Positions 23,419 through 33,731 of a stretch of 64,000 bases of DNA are shown in pieces. How positions within the stretch are numbered: the first letter of the stretch is position 1; the number at the start of each line of letters is the position of its first letter. A model generated the notes under the pieces. That model was given only the letters and a program-made list of their open reading frames with translations. It ran no database searches and had not been told where the DNA came from. Where the stretch lies: contig NW_017265147.1 in the NCBI RefSeq assembly GCF_001638985.1, positions 465,545 through 529,544 on the forward strand. The letters run 5' to 3'. Source of the DNA: Phycomyces blakesleeanus NRRL 1555(-) (taxonomy: Eukaryota > Mucoromycota > Mucoromycetes > Mucorales > Phycomycetaceae). The position numbers and the translations under genes were made by a program.

Positions 23419-24854
23419 GTTTAAGTTTTTTTTTAGCTATAAGCAGTGAGTTGAAAAGAAAAGATGATAGTTTAGACAAGTAGAATAAGAGCGATTTGAG
23501 TTTGAGAAAGGCAACAATTTATTACAAGCAATTGATAGCTATTTATATGAAAAAGATACAGACAGATGTACAAACAAAACATATAGAAGAAGGGATGCTT
23601 ATGCACTTGTATGCACCTGTCTGCACCTGTCTGCAGTAGCTCATGTGAACATGATACAGTCTTTTCGTGTCGACACAACAAAACTGTAAGAAATATAAAG
23701 ATAAAATGAATTAGACTTTAAATCAATATTATATGTATAAATGTTCATACTTTGCACTGTCTACATATTAAACGTTTTAAAGTATATGATATAATAATAT
23801 AACTCTATACATATTGCAGATATAGCATGAAATTTGATTAAAGTTCTCGATGACAAAACCCTGTACCAGTTAAAATTATAACTTTAAATATACTCTACAG
23901 TAGCTATATAACATCTGAACATCATATAGTTAATTAGCCCCTTTTTATCAACATTAAAGTAAATGTTATGCTACTCAAGTTCATATCATACTTATTATCA
24001 TTATCGACTAAAACTTTTGATTGATGCTGTCATCAAAGGTAAAAATAATTTTAACTGTCATTACTATTATTTACCAAGGGGCATTTTTGACTGAAACCGT
24101 ACATTTTTGAAAAAGGTGTGCTTTAACTCACATCAGCACTTTCAATTAACACCCCTTTCAATCAGTAGTGCTTATCTTGATGATGTCAGTAAAAGAGTAT
24201 CAGACTATAGCCCTCATTATCTATATCTATTTCTTTAAGTTTTATACATAAACAAGAAAATAATGCTATTAGCTAAATATATATTCACTATCTCAAAAAT
24301 ATTATTAGTACAACACAGATAATATAAATATGTCTTTTCTACCAATGTGTTTAGACAGTACTACTTTTTTTTAACTGTTAATTATTAGAAGGCTGTTTTT
24401 CTTTGCCTTTGGTATTAGAGAGTAATTGATAATTTATTTAAAAAAAAACATAAATTATTTGGTCATTAATTATTCTAAATATACATATACCTCTTTATAA
24501 AGCCCAAAGAATATCTAATCGCTCACAAGTAAAGAGTACATGTCTGTTTCACCGGTGCTCTTTTAATGGTACCCCCTTGTCAACCAAGAAGTATTTTAAC
24601 TTACATCATAATTATTAATGAAGAAGAATCTTTCCAACCACGGGAATTATTTACTGACAGGTGTTTCACCTAGCATTGACATTACTGTAATCATTGCTAT
24701 ATCATCATTATGAGAGAGAGAAAGAAAAAGAGCCGCAAGCATTTTGGTTAAAAAATAAAGAGTATATAAAGATGTCTTTTACATTTAATAAATAGCACCA
24801 AAATCCTCTTCGCAGCTTTATTTTATATATTACATACGTACCAACCCAACCAAT
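23419..24854. other. CACTA-4 intergenic region between divergent genes
   Basis: No recognisable coding sequence. The accessory gene and the transposase are transcribed outwards from it, so it should contain both promoters. A TATATAAAG box occurs near 24763, about 90 bp before the transposase start. Confidence 0.4.
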
Positions 24855-27800
24855 ATGTCTTCTTCCAACGCCAGCCAGCAGAGAGATAGAATATCTACAC
24901 AGCAATACCAATGTGATCAATGTGTCTTGTTTTTTGATAACTACCAGAAGCTGCAAAACCACAAGAGAATTCACAGAGGAGATTCAGCAACAATGACTGA
25001 AATTGACCAGTCTATTCTGGATGATGTTGACATGTACCATGACGAAAATGATACTAGTAATGAAGATGAATCTGTTAGCAATTCAGGTAATGAAAAGAGC
25101 TGTAATTGTATTATTTATTTTTCAATTACTAAATAATGTATTACAGAATATACTATGGAGTCTATGGAGCTTGATAATACTATTTTATATAAGTGTGCAT
25201 GTAATTTTGAGGACAGTGAGGGTGAAGCTCACATTTACGACAGCAGCCAAATCAGTACAAATACTTTTACCAAGGCCGAGTTGATGAGTATTCATCTGTC
25301 TCAATTGATGCTACAGCATAGAATTGCTAGAGCAGCATATAGAGACATTGTTCAATTTATAAACACTGTCATCCGAGACCATGACGATATAATGATGGGT
25401 AAAATATTATATTTTCTGTTACCTTGTACTTTAATTCCAGATCACTAACATGTAGTGATATCGTTTTTTTTAGAACCTGGGGCTAAGATCAGTCATGGCA
25501 AAACTGTTGATGCTTTGCTCAAGTCAAAGTCAAGTGTCAAGGGCCATGAGTATGATGTCTGCTCTAGTGGTTGTCAATTGTATGGCATTAATGACGACCA
25601 GGAATCTTGTGTTGACTGCGGCAAACCGTGATACAAGACTGATCCCAATCAAAGTCAGACACCAGCCGCCAGTATAAAACTTATGTCAGTTGGGGATATG
25701 CTTTCTCAAATGTTGGCAGATCCAGCCACAAGAGAACTCCTCTGTTACAGAGCAAACCGGGAATCTGTAGCTGGTCAGCTAACCGACATTTTTGATGGTG
25801 ACAATTACAAGCAGTTGGTGCAGCAGGGCCTGTTCTCCAATCCCGATGATATTGCTATTGGGCTTTATACCGATGGGTTTGTCAATCAAAAGAAAGGCAA
25901 AAACTCATATCCCATCATCCATTGCATAATATTCAACCTAGACCCATCCATCAGGTAATTAATTAATTTATTACTATTTATTATTATTATTACATTTTTT
26001 TTAAAAAAAAATTACTAATAAAATACTTATATATACCAACAAATACCTTTTGCAACTGGCAATCTTGCCTGGCCCCAAGAAGCCAACTCATTTGGACTCC
26101 TTTCTAATACCCATCATCAATGAATTGCGAGATCTTGAGGCACATGGCTTGGTTGTCAAGCACAATGGAGTGGAGCTTTGCAGATCCAAGGTCTATCTTC
26201 TGCTTGCTTCTGGCGATATTCCAGCTGTAGCTGATATGGCCCACATTGGTTCCCATACAAGTTTATTTGGTTGCCGTTTTTGTGAGACCAAAGGCAAATG
26301 CCCTACTAACAGACGGCATGGCATGTACTTTGATGACATTTCCGCCCGGTTAAGACCTTTGGAAGACTTCAAAGTAGGCAGCCCTGTAAGTATACAAATG
26401 TTCAGTTAGCCATCTTTTTTTCATACTAAATAACTGCTTGTAATAGTCGAAGAACATATACCAGCCGAGCATATATACCCAACTCTCAACCTTCTCTGGA
26501 TCATCATTTTTTGCATTAGATGAACTTCATTTAATTGCAAGAGGGATTGGAAAGCTTGTGTATGACCTGATTACCGTCACCCTCACAAAGGAAACCAAAT
26601 TTTATTATACCCATCCAGACAATACCCTCAATACCACCGAATACCCTTTTCATATACCAAGAGCAGACCTTGTAACAATCGGAAACTGTATCACCAGCTC
26701 ACGAAAATATATACCCACCTCATTTCAAGGCAGTTTCGACAACGTATTTGCCAAGATCGATGGTACTCGCGCAGTGGACTGGCTTGACTTTCTCTTATAC
26801 CTTGTCCCCACTTTGGTCATGCCTTATTTACCAAATAGGGCTGTTAAAACAGCTCTATTATCTCTCATGAAAGGTTGCGCGCTTGCCTTGCAATGGACGT
26901 TGACATCAGAATTGCTTGATGAGATGGAGTCGTAAGTTATTATACGTCTCATATATTATCATTACAAATAGCTGATTGTTACCATTTTTTAAATATTAAT
27001 AATAGATACTTCAAGCACTGGCACTCGTTTTTATACCAACAAGTCCAGAATAATACCCTGTCTCGTAGTGTTTTCCGACCAGTGCAACATTACCTGGTCC
27101 ATATACCCTATATCATCAAGCAGCAAGGCCCCCTGCGATGCTACTCCACTCGCTCAATGGAGAGAGTAATTGGCGTCTTCTCGAAATTGATAAAGTCCAA
27201 ATCAAAGGGTGGCTGAAACGCCAGTTTTCTCGTCGAGCGATTTGCGATTCACAATTATACCAGCACGGCAATCAGCATCTGTGATGAAATCAACCTCATT
27301 CGGCCAAAGCCATATGGAAGAGAGAGCTACATGGACCTTCCTAATGATCCTAGTGGTGCGCAGTTGTGGGAGCCATTTCATCAGTTTGTTAATTTGAACA
27401 ATGATTCAGTGGAAGGTGTAGGTGGCCCTAGTGTGAAGGAAGCTTTATTGAAATACTACCGGAGAACAACAGGCTTGACTGGCCACGAGTTTGGTGACTC
27501 TGTTGTTGTTGTAGCTGCACGTCTGTGGATGGACTCGACTGTATATTCCTCATGCATGTACCAAAGAAAGAAAAACGAGACCAGCCGTGGCAACCATTAC
27601 GTGATGTTTACTTGCCCCTATAGAAAGTAAGTATAATATTTTTCGATATACAATCAAAAGTTGCTTACATTCTATTTATTTATTTATTTTAGCAACCGTA
27701 ATGTAATTGTTCACAGCTGGCTCGTCGGTACAGTACAGTTCTACTTTCAGCATGTAGATTTCTATGGCTTCCCACACTTTCTTGCTTTCGTGGAGGTCAT

Positions 27801-28044
27801 GAAGGAACATGATGCGGCTGGTCATGACTCATCAGTACCTATCGTCAAACAACGGTCACAAAGCACCCATACACTAGGCCACCAAACGCAACCGACTTAT
27901 GCAGTTATAAGTGTAAATGACATTTGTCATCAAGTTGGTCTGGTCCAATACCCACCGAATGGAAACCAGTTTTATGTAATCGCGCTCTATTATATCTTTA
28001 ACAACAACATGTGCATTACTAAAGGCAATCTTTTCATTCTGTAA
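24855..28044 (+). pseudogene. tnp2-like CACTA transposase with C2H2 finger (CACTA-4)
   Basis: A multi-exon plus-strand gene. Exon 1 starts MSSSNASQQRDR and carries a C2H2 finger, QCDQCVLFFDNYQKLQNHKR. Later exons hold a zinc ribbon (CSSGCQLYG...CVDCGKP) and the CACTA core with LAILPGPKKPTHLD, ASGDIPAVADM, LDELHLIARGIG and RSMERVIGVF, which align in order with the acidic landmarks of tnp2 enzymes. The C-terminal exon ends TKGNLFIL at 28044. There are at least two in-frame TGA codons (after CVDCGKP near 25630 and after KSKSKGG near 27216), both explainable as CGA to TGA. The intron acceptor before 26050 also looks degraded. It is clearly a different lineage from the CACTA-1, -2 and -3 transposases. 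Confidence 0.82.
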
Positions 28045-28674
28045 TCCTTTTTATTTTTATCTTATTTTTCTATATGCTCTATATCCTTATATCTTTTATA
28101 TTTTTTATATCATTCTTGTATCTTATATTCTTTTTTTAATTTTCTCTATTTCTTATGTTTTTTTTAATTTCTATATGTCCCATCTTTCTTTTCTTCTTTA
28201 TATACTCCAGTTTTTTTTCTATTCTCTATACACCTTATGCTTTTCTCTTCATTCCCTATATGCTCTATACGCCATTACGCGATTTAAATAAAATCAAATT
28301 GCCAATTCATCAAGATAAAAAGAATATCTAAAAAAAAAAAGAACGTAGTTTAAAAAATAAAAAAATGGCAGTTATGTTACCATTTCGTTCACACATTCCA
28401 AAAATTATTAATCTTAATAATTGTTGACATCTTTGATATTCAATAAAACATATATTTCAATACTCAAAGTAGTCATTACAACTTACAAACATTTTTTACA
28501 GTATTGAAAATATTGTACAGCAACAAAAAAAGTGTTTTCATGTTACTTTTTTAAATTGCTACGAATGACATTACCATCTTACAACAAACAGCGGAGATTT
28601 TATTGGGTTTCGACCAAAAAAATGGCAGTTATGTGCCTACTTTCGGCCCAACTGCCATTCATCCTGCCATAGTG
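28045..28674. other. CACTA-4 right noncoding end
   Basis: A T/C-rich stretch with repeated TATATCCTTATATC-like words, then AT-rich DNA with inverted ATGGCAGTTAT motifs that mirror the left subterminal array, and the right terminus GCCATAGTG. Confidence 0.5.
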
Positions 28675-29396
28675 ATTGCTATTTGCTATGTGAGTTTATA
28701 TAGACATTGCGTGTGTATTTAGGATAATGATATGAGTATATCATGTGATGTCTGTTTTCTTATATCATAGATAATATATTGTTAAGTTATTACCCATGCT
28801 CTTGTTTGAGTGATTAGTGATGTTGACTAAGGTGTGTGACCTTGTTATTGGTATATTCTTTATTTAATGATAGTGTGAGAAATAATGTATAATTGATACT
28901 GGTCGCTTATTCAATATGTCTTTGTCTTATTGTCTGTGCGCTCTATTTGAATCTACAATTATGTTGGATATAACAAATACAATAAGAATGGAAAAGAATA
29001 GGTAATTTGACAGGTAAGAATTGGTGACAGACGGGTAGAAAAAATAGGGAGAAGATTAAAATGGAAATTGTGGCAATGACAAAGTCTGAGAAAGACAGAA
29101 AAGGGAAAGCAGAGAAACGAAATATATCAAAATTGACAGACAACACTCCAAAGAACAAGAACACTGTATATGAATGAAGAATAATGATAATAATGGACAA
29201 AAATAAATAAGATCAAGGATAGAATGATGATTTTATTGATTGAAAAGGTTGTTCCTTTTATAAACAAAAATGTTTGGTTAAAATAATTTTTTGAGGAATA
29301 GAAAAGAAAGTCAAGTAAAAATTTTTACTACATATAACTGGTGTTGATAGTAGAAGTAGAATAAAAAATTATAGAGAGAGTAAAATAAAAGTATAG

Positions 29397-29799
29397 TGTT
29401 ATATATGAGATAAAAATAAGATATAAAATAAAGCAAGTGCAGATGAGAGTATAGTAAGACTTTGTTTTATTAGAAGAAGTGAAAGAATCAGAAAAGAGAT
29501 GCTGTTCTATTGCTATCAGTATTGTGCGTTTATATAGACATTGTATTTAGCTTGGTAATGATATGATGATATCATGTAATATCTGTTTCTCTACCATTAT
29601 CTTCTATGATTTAGTTCTTATGTTTTTAGTGTTATTGACTAGAGTCTTAGTATTTGTCTTAGTATGTTCCTTACGTAATTTTCTTGTATAAGGGAAGGTA
29701 TATCTTTTTGTATCATTACTAGTTGTTGGTAACTCAATGTACGTATTTATTGAGTGTCTGTACTTTTAATTTAAATCTACAATTATGTTGGATACAACA
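29397..29799 (-). mobile_element. Solo LTR-C (duplication TATAG)
   Basis: A 403-bp LTR, TGTTATATATGAG to GGATACAACA, flanked by TATAG at 29392-29396 and 29800-29804. It interrupts LTR-A at a point where the uninterrupted copy beside tRNA-Lys reads through (AAGTATAGTAAAAATA). It is almost identical to the solo LTR at 3958-4360. Confidence 0.92.
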
Positions 29800-30327
29800 T
29801 ATAGTAAAAATATAATAATTGAATAAAGATAAAGTAAAAATATAGTGAGGTAGAATAGAAGTAAAGTAATAATATAATAATAATGTAGTAAAGTAAAGTA
29901 AAAAATATAATAATAGTATAATAATAGAATCTAATAAAATGTAATAAAAATAGTGTAAAATAAATGTTGGCGATAAAGAAGTGTATAAAATTAGGGGAAA
30001 GAAGTATAATGTTTTTAGTGGGTGACAGGTGTTTCTGAGGTGATGATGTAGATGGGCATTTTAATTTTAAGGAACGAGATTATATTAGGGGGTTTGGGTA
30101 TAGGGGTATCGGGAGCAAGATTTCCCAAGAAATCTGAGGGACCACTCTTGTCCCTCAAGACACATCACTCGGTCGACTCACCATTGACGTCAATGCCCAC
30201 GAGTCTGGTACCACCTGTCATGGCTCACCGCCAGACCAAACCACTGAAGGAATCCACCGTCCAGTATTCCTCACCAGAAATTTGCCAAACCAAAACTTAG
30301 TTACAACACACGTGACACAACAACAAG

Positions 30328-30401
30328 GCCCGCTTAGCTCAGTTGGTTAGAGCGTGGTGCTAATAACGCCAAGGCCACAGGTTCGACCCCTGTAGTGGGC
30401 A
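30328..30401 (+). tRNA. tRNA-Ile (anticodon AAU)
   Basis: A 74-nt cloverleaf without intron. The acceptor arms GCCCGCT and AGTGGGC pair and the discriminator is A. The D stem is GCTC/GAGC. The anticodon stem TGGTG/CGCCA encloses loop CTAATAA with anticodon AAT. The T stem is ACAGG/CCTGT with loop TTCGACC. A T run (TTTTTT) near 30419 can serve as the RNA polymerase III terminator. Gypsy-A lies 10 bp upstream and a T-type LTR start lies 54 bp downstream. Confidence 0.96.
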
Positions 30402-30455
30402 ATAACGTTAGTGCAATATTTTTTATGCTCAGTGATTTTGATAATGTTGTTCCTG

Positions 30456-30486
30456 TGTCATTTCTGATCTAGGCTATCTTCCAATT
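30456..30486 (+). mobile_element. Start of an interrupted LTR-like repeat downstream of tRNA-Ile
   Basis: Begins TGTCATTTCTGATCTAGGC. It continues at 30853-30860 and 40424 onward when two insertions are removed. A reverse-complement copy of the same ~60 bases lies at 43770-43826, so the segment forms terminal inverted repeats around 40470-43770 or is a rearranged LTR end. The start TGTCATT...ATCTAGGC...CAATTC also resembles the LTR-like sequence at 63034. Confidence 0.5.
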
Positions 30487-30848
30487 TGTCGTTCCCAATC
30501 TGGGTTAGTCTTCCTTTTACTATAACAAAGTCAAAAGGTCAAACCCACTGGGGATCAAGAAGTGTACGTAAAATCAAAAAGAGAATAAAAGATACTTTTT
30601 ATTGATAGGAATTGAATTGTCTTATATAGTTTTCTAAACTAATACTGCACATTATCTGCAGTAAACTATTATACTCTATTTAATTACAAGAGAAGTTCTT
30701 TTACTACGGTTGATGCTCAGAAGATGTTACTGTGGTTAATCTTTACAAGATATTACTGTGGTTTGTTATCTATGAGATATCTTTGACACACAGAACTGCT
30801 GCGGTCAATTATCGTGATTTCTCGGATTCATCAAAATAATGTCCGACA
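30487..30848 (-). mobile_element. Solo LTR, T-type (duplication AATT)
   Basis: 362 bp, TGTCGTTCCCAATCTGG to AATGTCCGACA, flanked by AATT at 30483-30486 and 30849-30852. Read in reverse it has AATAAAAAG followed by ATCTTTTATTCT, as in the T-family LTR at 2711, and the CCACTGGGGATCAAG motif. It is therefore a diverged, inverted T-type LTR. Confidence 0.78.
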
Positions 30849-31155
30849 AATTCACTGTAATGTCAGAGTTGAGTACTGTTAATTCCCCAAACAGAAAAGA
30901 AAGTCACAACTTAAAACATTCTTTGATTTTGATTTTTTTATAAAGACAATTTTAAAAAAAATAACAATTAAAAATAAAGTAAAAAAAGATAGTAGTTGAT
31001 AATATATAATTGATAATTGATAATAAAAAAAAATAATAAAAAAAATTGTGCTTGTCAAGGTGGATGGGATTGAAAGGGGAAGCCATGTTCTTTCAGCTTG
31101 TTATATGCAAACTTCAATGTATCTAAGAACTGGTTCATGTCTTCTGAGATTCCCT

Positions 31156-32024
31156 TTACTCAGCTATCTTGCTGTCAAGTTCAATATAGTATAATTGATG
31201 ATACTTCATGATATCAGCTTCTATCTCATCAGAAAGAAGGGAAGTGTCAACTACTGCTTTAGTATTAGTATTAGATACATGGACAGCAGAGGAGGAGAAG
31301 GAAAGACTTTGGCGCAAAAAGTAGGAAATGTCTAGCATACAATTGATGAGAAAGATATGCTTGCAAAGCTTGGAAGTATTAGGGCAAGTGCAGTTTTGCA
31401 GAAAACTATTCTGTAGCTCAATGTTATATATAGCAAAATCAACTGTGAATGATCTGCAAGTGAATGCAGTATCACTCAATTTCTCAACCATTTCCATAGC
31501 AGTATTGCTATCTAACATGTATATATTTCGCCTTTTTTGCTCTTCTTGGCGTGTAAGGCATACTGATTGGAATCTATATAACATCTTGACGTTCTCTTGT
31601 CTGTAGTTAAGAGTCAAGACTTTGGCCAGAAGATAAATAAGTCTATCTACTCGAAGAGATCTTGCACGTCCAAGATAGAAAGTCTTCAGCTGATTGTGAT
31701 AAGACTCTATCAAATTATTTGTGTGAAAGGTTGCAGCCTATTGTTTATATTACATATTAGAAATGGGCTAATAATCAATAAAGTTTCATACCAATCTCCA
31801 TGCTTTGCACCATAATTCTTTTTTCAGCACCTACATTCTGTTAAAGTACAAAATAAAGTCCTTGTATTTCCCAGATTTCACAAGAAGTTCATTATACAAT
31901 GTATCATAGGCAACAGAAGTTGTTGTATGCATCATATTACTTAATACAGCACAAACACTGTTATGAGCTATGTTTGAAGCATGTGTTGAGTTTTGCACTT
32001 TAACCTATATTATAGTGTTATATG
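31156..32024 (-). pseudogene. MULE-1 transposase, C-terminal part
   Basis: The minus-strand frame contains MIESYHNQLKTFYLGRAR, which matches the catalytic-Glu region of MULE transposases and is paralleled by NYIEPWHNQLKTIYMNRA in MULE-2. Next comes a SWIM-type zinc finger, CTCPNTSKLCKHIFL (C-x-C...C-x-H). Upstream sequence to 32024 (VKVQNSTHASNIAHNSV) extends the same protein up to the CACTA-3 insertion. The gene is split into two halves more than 6 kb apart and therefore dead. Confidence 0.8.
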
Positions 32025-33731
32025 CACTGGGGAATTAGATTTCTACACATATGCGATAGTATGGGAAATTCTGAGTGACAGAATAATTAAATTCTGGAAT
32101 TTGGCATTTATAGATTCTGTTCGCAATATGTTATGTTACCTGTGAGTTGTCCATATAACTTCTGAACTTATAATGATCCATATAGAGATGTAAGGTTCTT
32201 TTAAACTATTTAATCGCAGAGAGAATAATCAAATTATGGCATCTTTTTTTTTTTGGATGTTACATTAAATTAAACTTGATTTGAAACAGAGATTCCAATA
32301 AAAAATCTATTTTTGATAGAAAACTGTCTACTGAAATAGTAGAATTCTATTGGATTACTTTACAGAGAAAACTGTCTACTGAAATAATGATATTCTATTG
32401 GATCATTTAACAGAAGAAACAGGATTTATGTATACTGTCTTCCGAATCTAAACACTTTTATTGGACAATTATGCACGGCTAAACTATAGGATTCACACAT
32501 GTCATACTACTGCAATACTTCTTGCACTTCATTTCAAATATTTTTATAGGGATTGTTTTGGAAAAATTGTTTTTATTTAAAAAAAAAGCTTCTTGCTTAT
32601 AATATGTACGGCTTGACAATATATAGTCTAATCTAATATATAAGCTACTACATAATTAATATAATAACAAACCCTTTCATATATTATAATATATAAATAC
32701 TTCCAATACAATAGAATCCTAAAAAGAAACGCGTGTTTATGGTATTTCACTAGTAAGAGAAGGCTAAAAACTTATTCAATTATATTAGATTATATAAATA
32801 TTTATTTTTCTTTAATTTAAATAATATGGTTACTTACCAGTACTTTCGTCAGAACCAGGCATAGTGCACATTGACTGTTGTTCTGAAAGGTTTAATAAAA
32901 CGCATTAGTAAAGATCATGGAATAAAGTTTGGCTTTATTACTTACCAAAGAAAACCGGTTTTCAAAGACAAGCCATTCAATCAGGTACATAGAAATGTTG
33001 GCAGTACTAACAGAGATAGAAAATAAACAAAATTAGATATAAGAATAAAACAAATAAATACATTATTCAGACTTACCGGATAAATTTCTGCTGTTGGTAT
33101 GTCTTTATGATGAGCTGAGGAGAGAAAAAGAAAATAATTAATAAAGAAGCACATACACAATAACCGCGTTTTACCTTTTTGTTCTTGTCCATTAATCAAC
33201 ATGGCAAAGACTTGTAATACTATCAGCAACCACAATAATAATAAAAGAAAAAACATTAAGAATAAATATAACAGTAGAATAATAAAAACAAATTGCTTAC
33301 CAGGGTGTGAACTCAAATACATCAACCAGAATAAAAGTAAATAAAGCGGAAAAGGAACAGGAAAAAAAGAAATAAGAAAAAAATAAAAAAAAAGAAGAAA
33401 AAAAAGTGGGCTTTCAAACAGAAGGCAGTTTAGATGAGAATTGACTCTAGTAAAATACAATAGTAATAAAATGAATAGTCCGAAATTATATTGTAACACT
33501 AAGTTCTATGTTGAATATTAAAGAAGTTGTTCAAGGTTATAAAGGATTTTATAGAAAATAATATATAATCTCTTCCTTTTCTCAGCTATTTCATAAATCT
33601 ACTTTATATTAACTTATTTTGTATGTATATCTTTGATTAAACAAAAATAAATATATTTCAACCCATACATTTATTTTATTTTAATAATTTATTAATGTAT
33701 AAAACTTTAATAAAAATACAATAAAGAAAAA
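32025..33731. other. CACTA-3 left noncoding region with splice-rich minus strand
   Basis: No long real frame; the 172-codon minus frame at 32981-33499 is built of T-run Phe/Leu. On the minus strand many consensus donors (GTAAGCAATTT, GTAAAACGCGG, GTAAGTCTGAA, GTAAGTAATAA, GTAAGTAACC) alternate with AG acceptors between 33320 and 32820 and define 40-60-bp exons. I could not obtain one open product, so this is a possible third gene only. Confidence 0.3.

Larger units (their letters stand above)
21126..28674 (+). mobile_element. CACTA transposon, CACTA-4 (duplication ATT)
   Basis: A 7549-bp element with ends CACTACGGCGG and GCCATAGTG, flanked by ATT at 21123-21125 and 28675-28677. It was inserted inside LTR-B. 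It carries a minus-strand accessory gene (22388-23418) and a plus-strand transposase (24855-28044), that is a divergent layout unlike the convergent CACTA-1, -2 and -3. Repeated ATGGCAGTTAT motifs lie near both ends. Confidence 0.92.
21033..28975 (-). mobile_element. Solo LTR-B (duplication AATAC), split by CACTA-4
   Basis: It starts TGTTATATTTTTAG and ends GGATATAACA, flanked by AATAC at 21028-21032 and 28976-28980. The sequence breaks at 21125 in GTTCTATT and resumes at 28678 with GCTATTTGCTATG, exactly as in the uninterrupted copy at 44550-44941. It is the same family as the 391-bp LTRs of the chromovirus at 54990-61060, in opposite orientation. Confidence 0.92.
20941..30317 (-). mobile_element. 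5' LTR of gypsy-A (LTR-A), split by two insertions
   Basis: It starts (plus-strand view) TGACATGTGATGCG at 20941 and ends CACACGTGACA at 30317, 10 bp before tRNA-Ile. Removing the insertions at 21033-28980 and 29397-29804 leaves 92 + 416 + 513 = 1021 bp, matching the 1012-bp copy beside tRNA-Lys. The minus-strand gag at 20881 follows its 3' end, so it is the 5' LTR of a retrotransposon transcribed away from the tRNA gene. Confidence 0.85.

Noticed and set aside
32981..33499. 172-codon minus-strand frame with hydrophobic Phe/Leu runs that could pass for a membrane protein
   Set aside because: It is composed of translated T/A homopolymers across several consensus splice sites, with no conserved motif.
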